64,000 bases of DNA, taken from assembly GCA_902612235.1 (NCBI GenBank), contig CACMCJ010000003.1, positions 30,324-94,323 on the forward strand, written 5' to 3'. The DNA is from an uncultured Pelagibacteraceae bacterium. GTDB taxonomy: Bacteria; Pseudomonadota; Alphaproteobacteria; Pelagibacterales; Pelagibacteraceae. Position numbers and translations under genes: made by a program. Shown piece by piece: positions 27,749 to 37,955 of the stretch; within the stretch, counting starts at the first letter, position 1, and each line of letters begins with the position of its first letter. Below the pieces are notes generated by a model, which ran no database searches, was not told the origin of the DNA, and saw only the letters and a list, made by a program, of their open reading frames with translations.

Positions 27749-29804
27749 GATTTGCTTTACTTACGATACCTTTTTCTTCCATCATATCTATAATTCTAGC
27801 AGCTCTATTGTACCCAATTTGTAATTTTCTCTGCAAGAAACTCGTAGAAGCTTTACCTTCTGATTTAATCATTTCTACGGCTTGATTAAATAATTCGTCT
27901 TCATCACCTTCGCTTCCACTAGATAACGAGCTTTCAATTATTTCCTGAGAAGTAATCTCTTCCATGTATTCTGGTTCACCTTGTGCTCTTAAAGAGTTTG
28001 TTACTCTTTCAATCTCTTGTTCTGAAACATATGGACCATGAATTCTCACGATTCTATTTGCTGATGACATAAATAACATGTCCCCTTTGCCTAGCAACTG
28101 TTCAGCTCCTTGCTCTCCTAAAATAGTTCTGCTATCTATTTTAGAGCTTACTTGAAACGATATTCTTGTTGGAAAGTTAGCCTTAATTGTACCTGTTATT
28201 ACATCAACGCTTGGTCTTTGTGTAGCCATAATTATATGAATCCCCGCTGCTCTGGCCATTTGAGATAACTTTTGAATATAATTTTCAATTTCTTTACCTG
28301 CTACTAGCATCAGGTCTGACATTTCATCAACAACAACTACGATATAAGGCATTTTAAGTTTGTGCTTAGAATTATACCCATCAATATTTCTGACTCCAAC
28401 CTTACTCATAAGTTTATATCTGCTGTTCATCTCTTTTACTGTCCAAGATAAAGCCGAAGTTGCTTTCTTTGCATCGGTTATTACCGGTGTTAATAAATGT
28501 GGTATCCCTTCGTAAGTTGATAGCTCCAACATTTTTGGATCAATTAAAATAAATTTACAAAGATCAGGACTTAGTTTGTAAAGTAGAGAAACAATAATGG
28601 TATTAATGCAAACAGATTTGCCAGAACCAGTTGTTCCCGCAATTAACAAATGAGGCATCGAACTGAGGTCCCCTACAATAGGCATTCCTGAAATACTCTT
28701 TCCAAGTGCTATTGGCAGTCTCACATCCTTTTTTTGAAATTTGTCGTAAGATATTATTTCTCTTAAAGTTACACTTTCTCTTTCCTCATTTGGTATTTCA
28801 ATTCCAACAGTATTTTTACCTGGGATAACAGAGACTCTTGTTGAAGTGGAACTTGTATTTCTTGCTAGGTCTTCAGATAGATTGATTATTTTTGATACTT
28901 TAACTCCAGGTGCAGGTTCAAATTCATAAAGGCTTACAACAGGACCATTATTAATTGCTTTAATTTTTCCATCAATACCAAAGTCTAACAAAATTTTTTC
29001 CATAAACCCTGCATCAGGACGGTTTTTGTTTTTATCAGAACTAAATTTGACTAAATTTTTTTCTAAATAATTTACATCTGGTAATTTATATTTATTTTTT
29101 GAGATGTTTTGTTCTTTTTGCGAACTTAGATCTGTTTCAAATGTAAATGCTTGTTGTGGTTTTTCCAAAGTTTTAGGTTGATCTTCAATATTCATTTTAC
29201 TAAAATCAGAAACATTCTCCTCTGTAGGTTTTTTTCTAAATATTGAAAAAATAAAAGAGAATACTTTTTTGTAATTTATATCAGCAGAAAATGAAAAAAA
29301 TATTATAGTCATTAAGAGCAAACCATAAGTCGAGTAGGTATTATCAATCCATGGAGCCCAAGTATTAATAAAATTATATGTTATTTTTCCAACAAAGCCT
29401 GAATTACCATTGTCAATTAACCAAAAAGAATTATCGAATGTTAAATAAATAAAAACTGTGCCTACAGTCAAATAAGCAACAACTAAAAATAATTTTAAAA
29501 TTACTCTTTTTAATTGTTTATTTATTATTAAATCTAATCCCCAAAACAAAAAATTAAGTAATAATAAAAAAGAGGCTAAACCAAAACTTTGTAATAAAAA
29601 ATCTGCAATGCTGCTGCCATAAATCCCAAAAAAATTCTGGATCTCAAAACTTCTATCCCCATAAATAAATGAAGGATCTTCAGGAGAATAAGTTGTAAAG
29701 GCGATTGCGAGTGCGACGCTTGATAAAACTAGGATTAAACCTAGCAATTCAAAGGTTCGCTTTTTCAAAAAATTTGTTAAACTATCTAAAAAGTTTGTAT
29801 TCAT
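27723..29804 (-). CDS. ftsK: DNA translocase FtsK
   Basis: Septum-anchored motor that pumps DNA and helps resolve chromosome dimers during division. The 693-residue protein has four membrane segments in the first ~180 residues, a short linker, then the alpha/beta motor with Walker A AGTTGSGKSVCINT near residue 393, Walker B YIVVVVDEMSDLM, and a C-terminal winged-helix gamma domain (FLQRKLQIGYNRAARIIDMMEEKGIVS) that reads KOPS. It is much shorter than E. coli FtsK because the linker is reduced. Confidence 0.96.
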   Translation of the reverse strand: MNTNFLDSLTNFLKKRTFELLGLILVLSSVALAIAFTTYSPEDPSFIYGDRSFEIQNFFGIYGSSIADFLLQSFGLASFLLLLNFLFWGLDLIINKQLKRVILKLFLVVAYLTVGTVFIYLTFDNSFWLIDNGNSGFVGKITYNFINTWAPWIDNTYSTYGLLLMTIIFFSFSADINYKKVFSFIFSIFRKKPTEENVSDFSKMNIEDQPKTLEKPQQAFTFETDLSSQKEQNISKNKYKLPDVNYLEKNLVKFSSDKNKNRPDAGFMEKILLDFGIDGKIKAINNGPVVSLYEFEPAPGVKVSKIINLSEDLARNTSSTSTRVSVIPGKNTVGIEIPNEERESVTLREIISYDKFQKKDVRLPIALGKSISGMPIVGDLSSMPHLLIAGTTGSGKSVCINTIIVSLLYKLSPDLCKFILIDPKMLELSTYEGIPHLLTPVITDAKKATSALSWTVKEMNSRYKLMSKVGVRNIDGYNSKHKLKMPYIVVVVDEMSDLMLVAGKEIENYIQKLSQMARAAGIHIIMATQRPSVDVITGTIKANFPTRISFQVSSKIDSRTILGEQGAEQLLGKGDMLFMSSANRIVRIHGPYVSEQEIERVTNSLRAQGEPEYMEEITSQEIIESSLSSGSEGDEDELFNQAVEMIKSEGKASTSFLQRKLQIGYNRAARIIDMMEEKGIVSKANHVGKREVL

Positions 29805-29859
29805 TACGAATCGATTACGTACTTTTTACCATTTTTATGAAAGTGTTAAAAATTTTTAT

Positions 29860-30969
29860 ATGATAAAACAGAGAATATGCATTGTTGGAGACGGTCTTTC
29901 AGGCTTAATGACAGCTGTAGTTTTAGCTAAAGAGCCTTGTATAGAGGTAAACTTAATAGCTAAAAAAGGCATAAAAATCAAAGATAAAAGGACAACTGCT
30001 ATTTCAGGTACAAACTATGAGTTCATTAATCAAAATATTGCAAGTTTGAAAGAAAAATTGTTCTGGCCATCTAAAAAAATTGAGCTTTTTTATGAAACTT
30101 CTAAAGAAAATATAAATTTTTTGAATCTAAACGAAGCGAATTCTAATCTTATGTATGTTTTTGAAAATGATAAAATTAAAAGTTTATTATTGAAAGAAAT
30201 TACAAAAAATAAAATTAGATTAATCAGAAAGGATGTAAAAAACTTAGATGAATTAAAAAATTATGATTTAATTATTCTCTGTATAGGTGGACAGTCTAAA
30301 ATTTACAATAACATAACGAAAATTAGATCTATCAAGAAAGATTATAAAGAAATAGCTATTACAGGATGTGTAAAACACAAATTTAAGACACTCAACACAA
30401 GCCAATTTTTTTTAAAAGAAGGTCCGTTAGCTATACTTCCCTTTTCAAAAAATTACTTCTCTTTTGTTTGGAGCGTAAAAAAATATTTTTACGAAAATAA
30501 TTCAAAAAAAATTCCAATTTTAGTTAAAAACAAAATATTAGAAATATTGAAGAATAAACAAGATATTACTATTAGTAATATTCAGTCGTATCCTATTTTT
30601 CTTAGTTTAAGGAGACAGTATCATCAAAAAAATATATTAATTCTTGGTGAGGGTTTGCACATTATTCATCCTGTAGCTGGTCAAGGTTTTAATTTAGTCT
30701 TAAGGGATATAAAAAAACTAAAAGAAATTATTAAATATTACGTGGGTTTAGGCATTTCTATTAAAAATAGCTATGCGCTAAATGACTTTTATAATAGCAG
30801 AAAACCAGAGAATACTATCATGAGCTTAGGCATTGATGCTACTCATAGCTTTTTTAAGCAAAATAAATACTTAGATCCATTTAAAGAAATAATTGTAAAA
30901 AATATTAAGAACAACGAGACATTAAAAAAATTCAGTAAAATAATCTCTAATCGAGGTTTATCATTATAA
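29860..30969 (+). CDS. UbiH/Coq6-type FAD-dependent ubiquinone hydroxylase
   Basis: The 369-residue flavoprotein starts with a dinucleotide fold (RICIVGDGLSGLMTAVVLAK) and ends with the FAD motif GEGLHIIHPVAGQGFNLVLRD, the counterpart of the family's GDAAHxxHPxAGQGxN. The usual aspartate of GD is Glu here. LILCIGGQSKIYN is the middle flavin segment. It probably hydroxylates the ubiquinone ring; which position cannot be told. It lies divergent from ftsK and before mnmE. Confidence 0.82.
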   Translation: MIKQRICIVGDGLSGLMTAVVLAKEPCIEVNLIAKKGIKIKDKRTTAISGTNYEFINQNIASLKEKLFWPSKKIELFYETSKENINFLNLNEANSNLMYVFENDKIKSLLLKEITKNKIRLIRKDVKNLDELKNYDLIILCIGGQSKIYNNITKIRSIKKDYKEIAITGCVKHKFKTLNTSQFFLKEGPLAILPFSKNYFSFVWSVKKYFYENNSKKIPILVKNKILEILKNKQDITISNIQSYPIFLSLRRQYHQKNILILGEGLHIIHPVAGQGFNLVLRDIKKLKEIIKYYVGLGISIKNSYALNDFYNSRKPENTIMSLGIDATHSFFKQNKYLDPFKEIIVKNIKNNETLKKFSKIISNRGLSL

Positions 30970-30973
30970 TTCA

Positions 30974-32302
30974 ATGAACATTTATGCTTTATCATCGGGT
31001 AGAGGACCCTCTGGAATATCTATTGTTAGAATATCTGGCAAGGACACGCTTAATATTTGTCAAAATTTGACTAAGTCAAAAGATATAAAGTCGAATGAAG
31101 TTAATTTTTGTAAGTTTTATGACCCTAAAAATGATAATATAATAGATCCAGAGGCTCTATTATTGTGGTTTCCCGGGCCAAATAGCTATACTGGAGAAGA
31201 TCTAGCAGAATTACAAATCCATGGAAGTAACGCAGTAATAAATGCCTTATTAAAAGTACTTTCCGAGCAAAAAAGCTGCAGATTAGCTGAACCAGGTGAG
31301 TTCACTAAAATTGCATTTCAAAATGATAAAATTGATTTGTTAAAAGCAGAAAGTATAGGAGATCTAATCCATTCCGAGACGGAACTGCAAAGACAACAAG
31401 CAGTTAAATTAGTTCAGGGCAATGCTTCGAATTATTATAATGATCTGAGGGAAAAAATAATAAAATCTCTTGCTTTTATAGAAGCAAAAATTGATTTCGC
31501 AGAGGAAGATCTTCCAGAAAAAGTACTAAAAGATGCACACAAATCAATTAAAGAAATTCATTCAGAAATTACAAAAATAATTAAAGATAATAAAGTTGGA
31601 GAAAAAATTAGAGACGGTTTTAGGGTTTCAATAACAGGAGAAGTTAATGCGGGGAAATCATCATTACTAAATTTACTTTCAAAAAGAGAAGTAGCAATTG
31701 TGTCAGATGAGGCTGGTACGACAAGAGATGTTATAGAAACCTATTTAAATTTGGATGGATACCCTGTAATTCTGGCTGATACTGCCGGTATAAGAGAAGC
31801 TAAAAACGAAGTTGAAAAAAAAGGTATTTCTTTAGCTTTCGGTAAATCAAAAGAAGCAGATTTAAATATAGTAGTCATCGATAATTCATCAAAAAAAATT
31901 AATAAAGAAATACAGAGTATGATTAATAAAGATACTATAATTCTCTTAAATAAATCAGATGTTTCAGATAAGCAAAATCACAAATTCGATGTTGATACTG
32001 TTTTAGCTTCAGTAAAAAATAATAAAAACATCGATAAATTGATAAATTTAGTTAAAGCGAAGCTAAGCAAAAAATTCACATCAAATAATAGTGCTTTAAT
32101 TACCAGAGAAAGGCATAGAGTTAAGCTAAACGAGTGTTTAAAAGAAATTGATAAGTTTCTTAAAAAGGATCAAAACAAAGACCTCGAATTAGCAGCAGAA
32201 GACCTAAGAATGGCCACACGACATCTTGGTAGCATCGTCGGTAAGGTAGATGTGGAAGAAATACTTGGATCTATATTCAAAGACTTCTGTATCGGTAAAT
32301 AA
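30974..32302 (+). CDS. mnmE: MnmE, tRNA modification GTPase
   Basis: With MnmG it forms the cmnm5 group at U34 of several tRNAs. The 442-residue protein has the N-terminal tetrahydrofolate-binding domain (IYALSSGRGPSGISIVRISG), an inserted G domain (G1 GEVNAGKSSLLN, G3 DTAG, G4 NKSD) and the invariant C-terminal CIGK. It starts four bases after the UbiH-like gene and leads the mnmE-mnmG-rsmG-parA-parB block. Confidence 0.97.
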   Translation: MNIYALSSGRGPSGISIVRISGKDTLNICQNLTKSKDIKSNEVNFCKFYDPKNDNIIDPEALLLWFPGPNSYTGEDLAELQIHGSNAVINALLKVLSEQKSCRLAEPGEFTKIAFQNDKIDLLKAESIGDLIHSETELQRQQAVKLVQGNASNYYNDLREKIIKSLAFIEAKIDFAEEDLPEKVLKDAHKSIKEIHSEITKIIKDNKVGEKIRDGFRVSITGEVNAGKSSLLNLLSKREVAIVSDEAGTTRDVIETYLNLDGYPVILADTAGIREAKNEVEKKGISLAFGKSKEADLNIVVIDNSSKKINKEIQSMINKDTIILLNKSDVSDKQNHKFDVDTVLASVKNNKNIDKLINLVKAKLSKKFTSNNSALITRERHRVKLNECLKEIDKFLKKDQNKDLELAAEDLRMATRHLGSIVGKVDVEEILGSIFKDFCIGK

Positions 32303-32344
32303 AATACTTCTTGTATTCTTAATCTAGAGGTTTACATTCACAGA

Positions 32345-34213
32345 ATGACAAAACAAAGCTATGATGTAGTAGTTATAGGTGGAGGACATGCTGGATGTGA
32401 GGCAGCAGCAGCCTCCGCTAGAATGGGCGTAAATACTGCTCTTTTTACCCATAAAATAGAGACTATTGGTGAGATGTCATGTAATCCTGCTATTGGCGGA
32501 CTTGGAAAAGGTCATCTTGTCAGAGAAATAGATGCTTTAGATGGTGTAATGGGTGTTGTAGCTGATAAATCAGGTATTCAATTTAGATTATTAAATAGAA
32601 GTCGTGGTCCAGCAGTGCAAGGACCAAGGACTCAATCAGACAGAGCTCTTTACAAAGAGCATATGCAAAAGATTTTATTAAATTATGAAAATTTAGAGGT
32701 CGTAGCTGATCCAGTAATACAATTCTTATTTAATGACAACAAAGTTATAGGGTTTGTATGCCAGAGCGGTAAAGAAGTAAGAACTAAAGAATTAATACTA
32801 ACGACAGGAACTTTTTTGAATGGTTTAATACATATAGGTGAAAAGCAAATACCAGCTGGTCGGTATGATGAAAAACCTTCTACCGGTTTGAGTGAACAAT
32901 TAGCAAAATTTAAAATGCTAATTGGAAGATTAAAAACCGGAACACCTCCTAGATTAGATGGTGATACAATTAATTATGATGATTTAGAAATGCAGCCTGC
33001 TGATGATGATCATTATTATTTTTCTTTCCTAACGAATAAGATTGACAATAAGCAGATTAAATGTGCGATGACCTATACGAATAATGATGTACATAAAATC
33101 ATAAGCGATAATATTTCAAGTAGTGCTATGTATTCAGGAAATATTAAAGGAGTAGGCCCAAGGTATTGTCCATCAATAGAAGATAAAATTGTTAAGTTTA
33201 AGGAGAAAGAAAAACATCAAATATTTTTAGAACCAGAAGGACTAAAGGACAATACTATTTACCCAAATGGTATATCTACTTCTCTTCCAGAAGAGATACA
33301 GCTTAAAATATTAGCAAAAATAAAGGGTTTAGAGCACGTTAAGATGAAAAGAGCTGGATATGCAATAGAGTATGATTATGTAGATCCTAGAGAGCTAAAA
33401 GCTACCTTAGAAACAAAAAAAATTAATTCTTTATTTCTAGCTGGTCAAATTAATGGAACTACAGGTTATGAAGAAGCTGCTGCACAGGGACTAATTGCTG
33501 GTATCAATGCAGCTCTTAAAGTGAAAAACATGGGTGAATTTATACTAGATAGGTCCACTTCTTATATTGGAGTTATGATAGATGATTTAATTACTAAGGG
33601 TGTATCAGAACCTTATAGAATGTTTACATCTAGAGCTGAGTATAGATTAACTTTAAGAGCGGACAATGCAGATCAACGTTTAACTGATCTAGGCATAAAT
33701 TTGGGTTTAGTTAGTAATGATAGAAAAAAATTTTTTTTAGAAAAGAAAAAAAATATTTTTACTCTAAATAATTATTTAAAAGATAATTACTTGACTCCCA
33801 ACCAAGCGAAGAAATTCGAAATTAAAATTGCTATGGATGGGGTAAAAAGATCTTGTTTAGAAATTATGGGACAGAGAAAAGTAAATATGTCAAAAATAAG
33901 GCAGGTATTTACCAGGATACCACTTTTTGATAGTACTATTGAGAAGCAGGTTGAAATAGATGCTCACTACCTAGGATATCTTAGTCGTCAGAGGAGAGAT
34001 ATAGTTTCTTTTAAAAAAGATGAGGGTCTTAAGATACCTAAAAACATAAATTTCGATAGTTTAAGCGGTCTCTCAAATGAAATTAAGTCAAAGCTAAGAT
34101 TAATCCGGCCAGCTACACTTGGTCAAGCGCTTAGAATAGATGGAGTAACTCCAGCAGCCGCAATTTTAATTCTATCTCACGTAAAAAGGTATAAAAATAA
34201 AGCTTCTGCCTAA
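32345..34213 (+). CDS. mnmG: MnmG (GidA), tRNA uridine-34 modification enzyme
   Basis: FAD-dependent partner of MnmE. The 622-residue protein has the N-terminal [20 protein letters not shown], the signature [17 protein letters not shown], the active-site [17 protein letters not shown] with nearby residues, and a C-terminal helical domain for MnmE binding. Length is normal. The stop overlaps the rsmG start (TAATG). Confidence 0.97.
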   Translation: MTKQSYDVVVIGGGHAGCEAAAASARMGVNTALFTHKIETIGEMSCNPAIGGLGKGHLVREIDALDGVMGVVADKSGIQFRLLNRSRGPAVQGPRTQSDRALYKEHMQKILLNYENLEVVADPVIQFLFNDNKVIGFVCQSGKEVRTKELILTTGTFLNGLIHIGEKQIPAGRYDEKPSTGLSEQLAKFKMLIGRLKTGTPPRLDGDTINYDDLEMQPADDDHYYFSFLTNKIDNKQIKCAMTYTNNDVHKIISDNISSSAMYSGNIKGVGPRYCPSIEDKIVKFKEKEKHQIFLEPEGLKDNTIYPNGISTSLPEEIQLKILAKIKGLEHVKMKRAGYAIEYDYVDPRELKATLETKKINSLFLAGQINGTTGYEEAAAQGLIAGINAALKVKNMGEFILDRSTSYIGVMIDDLITKGVSEPYRMFTSRAEYRLTLRADNADQRLTDLGINLGLVSNDRKKFFLEKKKNIFTLNNYLKDNYLTPNQAKKFEIKIAMDGVKRSCLEIMGQRKVNMSKIRQVFTRIPLFDSTIEKQVEIDAHYLGYLSRQRRDIVSFKKDEGLKIPKNINFDSLSGLSNEIKSKLRLIRPATLGQALRIDGVTPAAAILILSHVKRYKNKASA

Positions 34214-34824
34214 TGCAAAAAGCAAAAATTGTTGAAATTCTAATAAAGAATTATGCATTTACTAACGAATGTATTGATAAGTTGAACATTTTTCATGATT
34301 TTTTACTTAATTACAATTCAAAATATAACTTAATTTCAAAATCAACAGAGAAAGATATTTGGCAAAGACATTTTCTCGATTCAGCTCAAATATTAAGATT
34401 TATTGGTAATAAAAGCTTAAAAATATCAGATTTTGGTACTGGAGCTGGTTTTCCAGGTTTAATTATCGCAATTTTTGGACAAAAATACAAATTTCACGTG
34501 AAATTATATGAAAAATCACCTGTAAAAAGAGAATTTTTAGAAAAATTAAGAGATAAAATAAAGGTTAAATTTACTATTCATCCTAATGTTTATAGCGATA
34601 GAATTATTTCGGATATAATAGTGTGTAGAGCATTTAAGAAATTAGACGAAATTTTTAAAATTTCACGTGAAATTATTGAAAGACCACATAAAATTATAAT
34701 ACTTAAAGGGAAAAATGCACAGAATGAGATAAATGGGGTTTCTTTAGCTAAAGATTACAGCTATAAGCTTATTAACAGTATAACTAACAATGAGTCAAAG
34801 ATCATAATCGTGAATGCCAAATAA
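34213..34824 (+). CDS. rsmG: RsmG (GidB), 16S rRNA G527 methyltransferase
   Basis: Methylates N7 of G527 in 16S rRNA. The 203-residue protein contains HFLDSAQI and the SAM-binding DFGTGAGFPGLIIAI, followed by YEKSPVKREFLEKL. Two 16-bp parS palindromes lie inside the gene at 34490-34505 and 34659-34674, in two different reading frames. Its end overlaps parA by 11 bases. Confidence 0.93.
   Translation: MQKAKIVEILIKNYAFTNECIDKLNIFHDFLLNYNSKYNLISKSTEKDIWQRHFLDSAQILRFIGNKSLKISDFGTGAGFPGLIIAIFGQKYKFHVKLYEKSPVKREFLEKLRDKIKVKFTIHPNVYSDRIISDIIVCRAFKKLDEIFKISREIIERPHKIIILKGKNAQNEINGVSLAKDYSYKLINSITNNESKIIIVNAK
34490..34505. promoter_or_regulatory. parS site 1 (ParB-binding centromere)
   Basis: AATTTCACGTGAAATT is a perfect 16-bp palindrome containing the parS core TTTCACGTGAAA (consensus TGTTTCACGTGAAACA), matching it in the central 12 bases. 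It lies within rsmG, about 1.1 kb upstream of parB. Confidence 0.85.
34659..34674. promoter_or_regulatory. parS site 2 (ParB-binding centromere)
   Basis: An identical copy of AATTTCACGTGAAATT, 169 bases from site 1. Here it is read in another codon frame (I-S-R-E-I instead of F-H-V-K), so the repeat is conserved as DNA and not as protein. Confidence 0.85.
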
Positions 34825-35629
34825 AAATAAAAATAAATCTGTTATAGCTATTATAAATCAAAAAGGCGGAGTGGGAAAAACAACTACAGTTATAAATTTA
34901 GCTACATCACTGTCCATTTTGGGTCGTAAGAATTTAATAATAGATTTAGACCCTCAAGGTAACGCTACAACAGGTTTAGGTAAATCCAACAATGAGGAAG
35001 AAAACAATATCTATAATTTATTGATAAATAAAATTAATTTGAGTGAAGCAATAAAAAAAACAGAAATTGATAATTTAGACTTAATTAGTTCTAACGTAAA
35101 CTTATCTGGTATTGAAGTTGAGACAGCTAATGACTCAGATAGAGCATTTACTTTAAAAAATGTTCTAGAAAAAAATAGGCATGATCTACTAAATAAATAT
35201 GATAACATTTTTATAGATTGTCCTCCATCTCTCAGTCTACTAACCATAATGGCTTTAGTTGCCTCTGAAGAATTGTTAGTACCTCTTCAAACCGAGTTCT
35301 TCGCCTTAGAGGGAATAACACAATTAATTAAAACTATTGATAGGATAAAAATTAATTTAAATCCTAAACTATCTGTACAAGGAATTTTACTAACAATGTT
35401 TGATAAAAGAAATAAATTGTCTTCACAAGTTGATAAGGAAGCAAGAAATTATTTTAAAGAAAAAGTTTATAAAACTGTTATCCCAAGAAACGTGAGATTA
35501 TCCGAAGCACCTTCTCATGGTCTTCCATGTGTAATTTACGATAAAGCTTGCGTTGGTAGCAAATCTTATTTTAAGCTAGCTGAAGAATTTTTATCAAAAA
35601 ATAATCCTGATTTTGAAAGTGCAGCATGA
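34814..35629 (+). CDS. parA: ParA (Soj), chromosome-partition ATPase
   Basis: Walker-type ATPase that moves ParB-bound origins apart. The 271-residue protein has the deviant Walker A KGGVGKTT (residues 17-24), DLDPQGNATTGLG and FIDCPPSLSLLT. It lacks the N-terminal DNA-binding domain of plasmid-type ParA, as is normal for chromosomal Soj. It overlaps rsmG by 11 and parB by 4 bases. Confidence 0.96.
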   Translation: MPNKNKNKSVIAIINQKGGVGKTTTVINLATSLSILGRKNLIIDLDPQGNATTGLGKSNNEEENNIYNLLINKINLSEAIKKTEIDNLDLISSNVNLSGIEVETANDSDRAFTLKNVLEKNRHDLLNKYDNIFIDCPPSLSLLTIMALVASEELLVPLQTEFFALEGITQLIKTIDRIKINLNPKLSVQGILLTMFDKRNKLSSQVDKEARNYFKEKVYKTVIPRNVRLSEAPSHGLPCVIYDKACVGSKSYFKLAEEFLSKNNPDFESAA

Positions 35630-36495
35630 CTAATAAAAAAAAGAAGAAAGGTTTAGGGAGAGGGTTAACAGCTCTGTTCGGTGATCAAAAAAAAGCTGAT
35701 AAGCAGAAAGAAAAAACAAGTGGTAATTTGTCGAAAGCAAATATTAGTGATTTAAGTCCAAATAAGTTTCAGCCTAGAATAAATTTTAATGAGGAAAAAC
35801 TTCTAGAATTATCAAAATCAATAAAGAAAAATGGTATTATTCAACCTATAGCTGTAAGAGAAGATAAAGTAGATCCTGGCAGATATGAAATTGTAGCTGG
35901 TGAACGTAGATGGCTAGCAGCTCAAAAAGCAGGTTTGCATGAGGTTCCTATAGTTATATTAGATCTAAATGATAATGAGTCTCTGGAAGTTGCGATAGTA
36001 GAGAATATTCAGAGAGACGACTTAAATGCTATTGAAGAAGCGAAAGGTTACAAAAGATTGTCAGATGAGTTTGGTTATGATCATGAGAAAATTGCAACTT
36101 TCATGTCTAAAAGTAGGAGCCATATTAGTAATACTTTAAGATTATTATCTTTACCAAATGACGTTATAGCTATGATAGAAGAAGGCACACTGACAGCTGG
36201 TCAAGCCAGACCTCTAATTGGTTTGCCCAGTGCTACCAACATTGCTGAGGAAATAGTAGCAAAAAATTTAAGTGCTAGAAGTGTTGAAATTTTAGTTAGA
36301 AGGAAAAAAGGACCCCAAAAAGTTGGTCAAATTAAAATAGATTCAAATATTTTGGATGCACAAAGTAAAATAGAGGAAATTTTAGGCTTAAATGTTTTAA
36401 TTCAGAACAAAAAAGATAATTCAGGAAAAATTACAATATTATATAAAAATTTGGAACAGTTCGAATTAATTTCTAATTTACTTAAGAAGAACTAG
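35626..36495 (+). CDS. parB: ParB, chromosome-partition CTPase and parS-binding protein
   Basis: Loads on parS and spreads as a CTP-dependent clamp. The 289-residue protein has a basic N-terminus (KKKKGLGRGLTALFG) that contacts ParA, FQPRINFNEEKLLELSKSIKKNGIIQPI, the CTP-binding region GERRWLAAQKAG (Leu where GERRxRA usually has Arg) and ENIQRDDLNAIEEA, a helix-turn-helix (HEKIATFMSKSRSHISNTLRLL) and a C-terminal dimer domain. Its two likely targets sit just upstream. It overlaps the convergent holA by 14 bases. Confidence 0.96.
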   Translation: MTNKKKKKGLGRGLTALFGDQKKADKQKEKTSGNLSKANISDLSPNKFQPRINFNEEKLLELSKSIKKNGIIQPIAVREDKVDPGRYEIVAGERRWLAAQKAGLHEVPIVILDLNDNESLEVAIVENIQRDDLNAIEEAKGYKRLSDEFGYDHEKIATFMSKSRSHISNTLRLLSLPNDVIAMIEEGTLTAGQARPLIGLPSATNIAEEIVAKNLSARSVEILVRRKKGPQKVGQIKIDSNILDAQSKIEEILGLNVLIQNKKDNSGKITILYKNLEQFELISNLLKKN

Positions 36496-37480
36496 CAGTC
36501 GCGCATAGGTCCACTAATAATTTTTTAATAAGCAATTCTTTATTGACATAAGAATTTGATTTAATCTTTAATTCAATATTATAAGTTCTTTCTAACGCTT
36601 CTTTAATTTTCCTTGCATTCCATTTCTTTGATTGTTCAATAATTTTTGGCTTATCTTTCCAAAATATAGGTGGCCTTAATTTTGATATTGAGACCTCTAT
36701 GCTTTCATTATTATTTTTCATTCCATCTATTTCTTTAAGTCTATTTATTCTTTGATTTATGGCGTTTAAAAAATAAATATTATTTTCAGTTTCAAAAACA
36801 GTATCAGCTAACAGTCTATTAGTGTTGATTTTATTGCCATTTAGCGCTTCATCTCTTAGTTTATTAAAGTCTTCATTTGTTTTTAAATTTAGTAATGATT
36901 CAATTTTATCAGGATCAATTATTTTATTTGTAAATAAACTTTCAATTTTTTCAATTTCATTGTTAACTTTATTTCTATCTAAATTAGTACTTTTTATTAT
37001 TAAATTTAAAACTTCGTTATTTACACCTTTGAAATCTTTTAACTTAGAAATTAAGATATTTTTAATTGTAATTTCATTATCACTATAACATGGAACTATC
37101 CCAATATTTCCCCCTTTTTCAAAATGGCTTCTTAATTTAGATTTTTTATCTAGGTTTTCTGAAAACACATATATTTTATCACTTTCTAAATAGCTCTCAA
37201 CTTCGATTAATATTTCTAAAATTTTTTCGTTAGCTTGACTTATCAAAATTACTTTTTTTGTGGAAAAAAGTGATTGATTTTTAATACCAGACATAAATCT
37301 TTCTTTATTCTTAAATATTTCATCTTGTACAAAATTTAATATTTCATTAGGTTGATTTTCATCTTTTAATTTGTTTTTAAATTCATGTTTAAGACCTAGA
37401 TTTTCTCCATAAAATAAAACAATTTTATAGTTGTTTAGATTACTTATATTTTGTTCTAAAATATAACTTTTAATTATCAT
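36482..37480 (-). CDS. holA: DNA polymerase III delta subunit
   Basis: Clamp-loader subunit that opens the beta clamp. The 332-residue product matches by overall pattern: IVLFYGENLGLKHEFKNKL at the start, SLFSTKKVILISQANEKIL, the middle IVEIEKIESLFTN-like helix region, and the C-terminal collar helices. HolA is weakly conserved; gene order (parB-holA-lptE-leuS, common in alphaproteobacteria) supports the call. It overlaps lptE by 11 bases. Confidence 0.85.
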   Translation of the reverse strand: MIIKSYILEQNISNLNNYKIVLFYGENLGLKHEFKNKLKDENQPNEILNFVQDEIFKNKERFMSGIKNQSLFSTKKVILISQANEKILEILIEVESYLESDKIYVFSENLDKKSKLRSHFEKGGNIGIVPCYSDNEITIKNILISKLKDFKGVNNEVLNLIIKSTNLDRNKVNNEIEKIESLFTNKIIDPDKIESLLNLKTNEDFNKLRDEALNGNKINTNRLLADTVFETENNIYFLNAINQRINRLKEIDGMKNNNESIEVSISKLRPPIFWKDKPKIIEQSKKWNARKIKEALERTYNIELKIKSNSYVNKELLIKKLLVDLCATASSS

Positions 37481-37952
37481 TTATTCTCAAAGCAATTTCA
37501 TTAACAATTTTGTCAGAAATCTTTTCTATTAAGCTCTCAACTAATTTTTTTTCATTGGAAATAGTTTTGCTATGTATTAAGTCTACCGAATAATTTCCGC
37601 CAATATTAAGATTTATATTATTTATGTTTTCGGCCTCATTTTCTGCATAAAATCTTATATTAACGGTCAAGTTTATTTGATATTTTGTTATTTCATTTTT
37701 AATATTTTTTTCTTTAATACTTTTTAGTTTTTTGGAATCTAAATATATTATTAATTGATTTTGTGAGTCTGTTTTAGAATATACTGCTAACTGATTTTTA
37801 ATTTTATAATTTATTCTTTTGTCCCCTGTAGTAATTAAATTTACTATTGAAAAGTTATTTGCTTTAGTATTATCGAGCACTTTAAATCCACAGCTTAATG
37901 TAAAAAGTGTTAACGTTATTAAAAAAAGATTAGTTATTTTTTTATAATTCAT
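37470..37952 (-). CDS. lptE: LptE-like lipopolysaccharide-assembly lipoprotein
   Basis: The 160-residue product has a signal peptide ending at a cysteine in the CGFKVL context that is typical of LptE (LFTLSCGFKVL), though the residue three before the cysteine is Thr, not the usual Leu. The rest is lysine/asparagine-rich beta-strand sequence. LptE plugs the LptD barrel that exports LPS. Position between leuS and holA is the standard one, which carries much of the weight. Confidence 0.78.
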   Translation of the reverse strand: MNYKKITNLFLITLTLFTLSCGFKVLDNTKANNFSIVNLITTGDKRINYKIKNQLAVYSKTDSQNQLIIYLDSKKLKSIKEKNIKNEITKYQINLTVNIRFYAENEAENINNINLNIGGNYSVDLIHSKTISNEKKLVESLIEKISDKIVNEIALRINDN

Positions 37953-37955
37953 AAT

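Noticed and set aside
28905..28930. GGTTCAAATTC as a tRNA T-arm
   Set aside because: It lies in the coding sequence of ftsK and no cloverleaf can be built around it.
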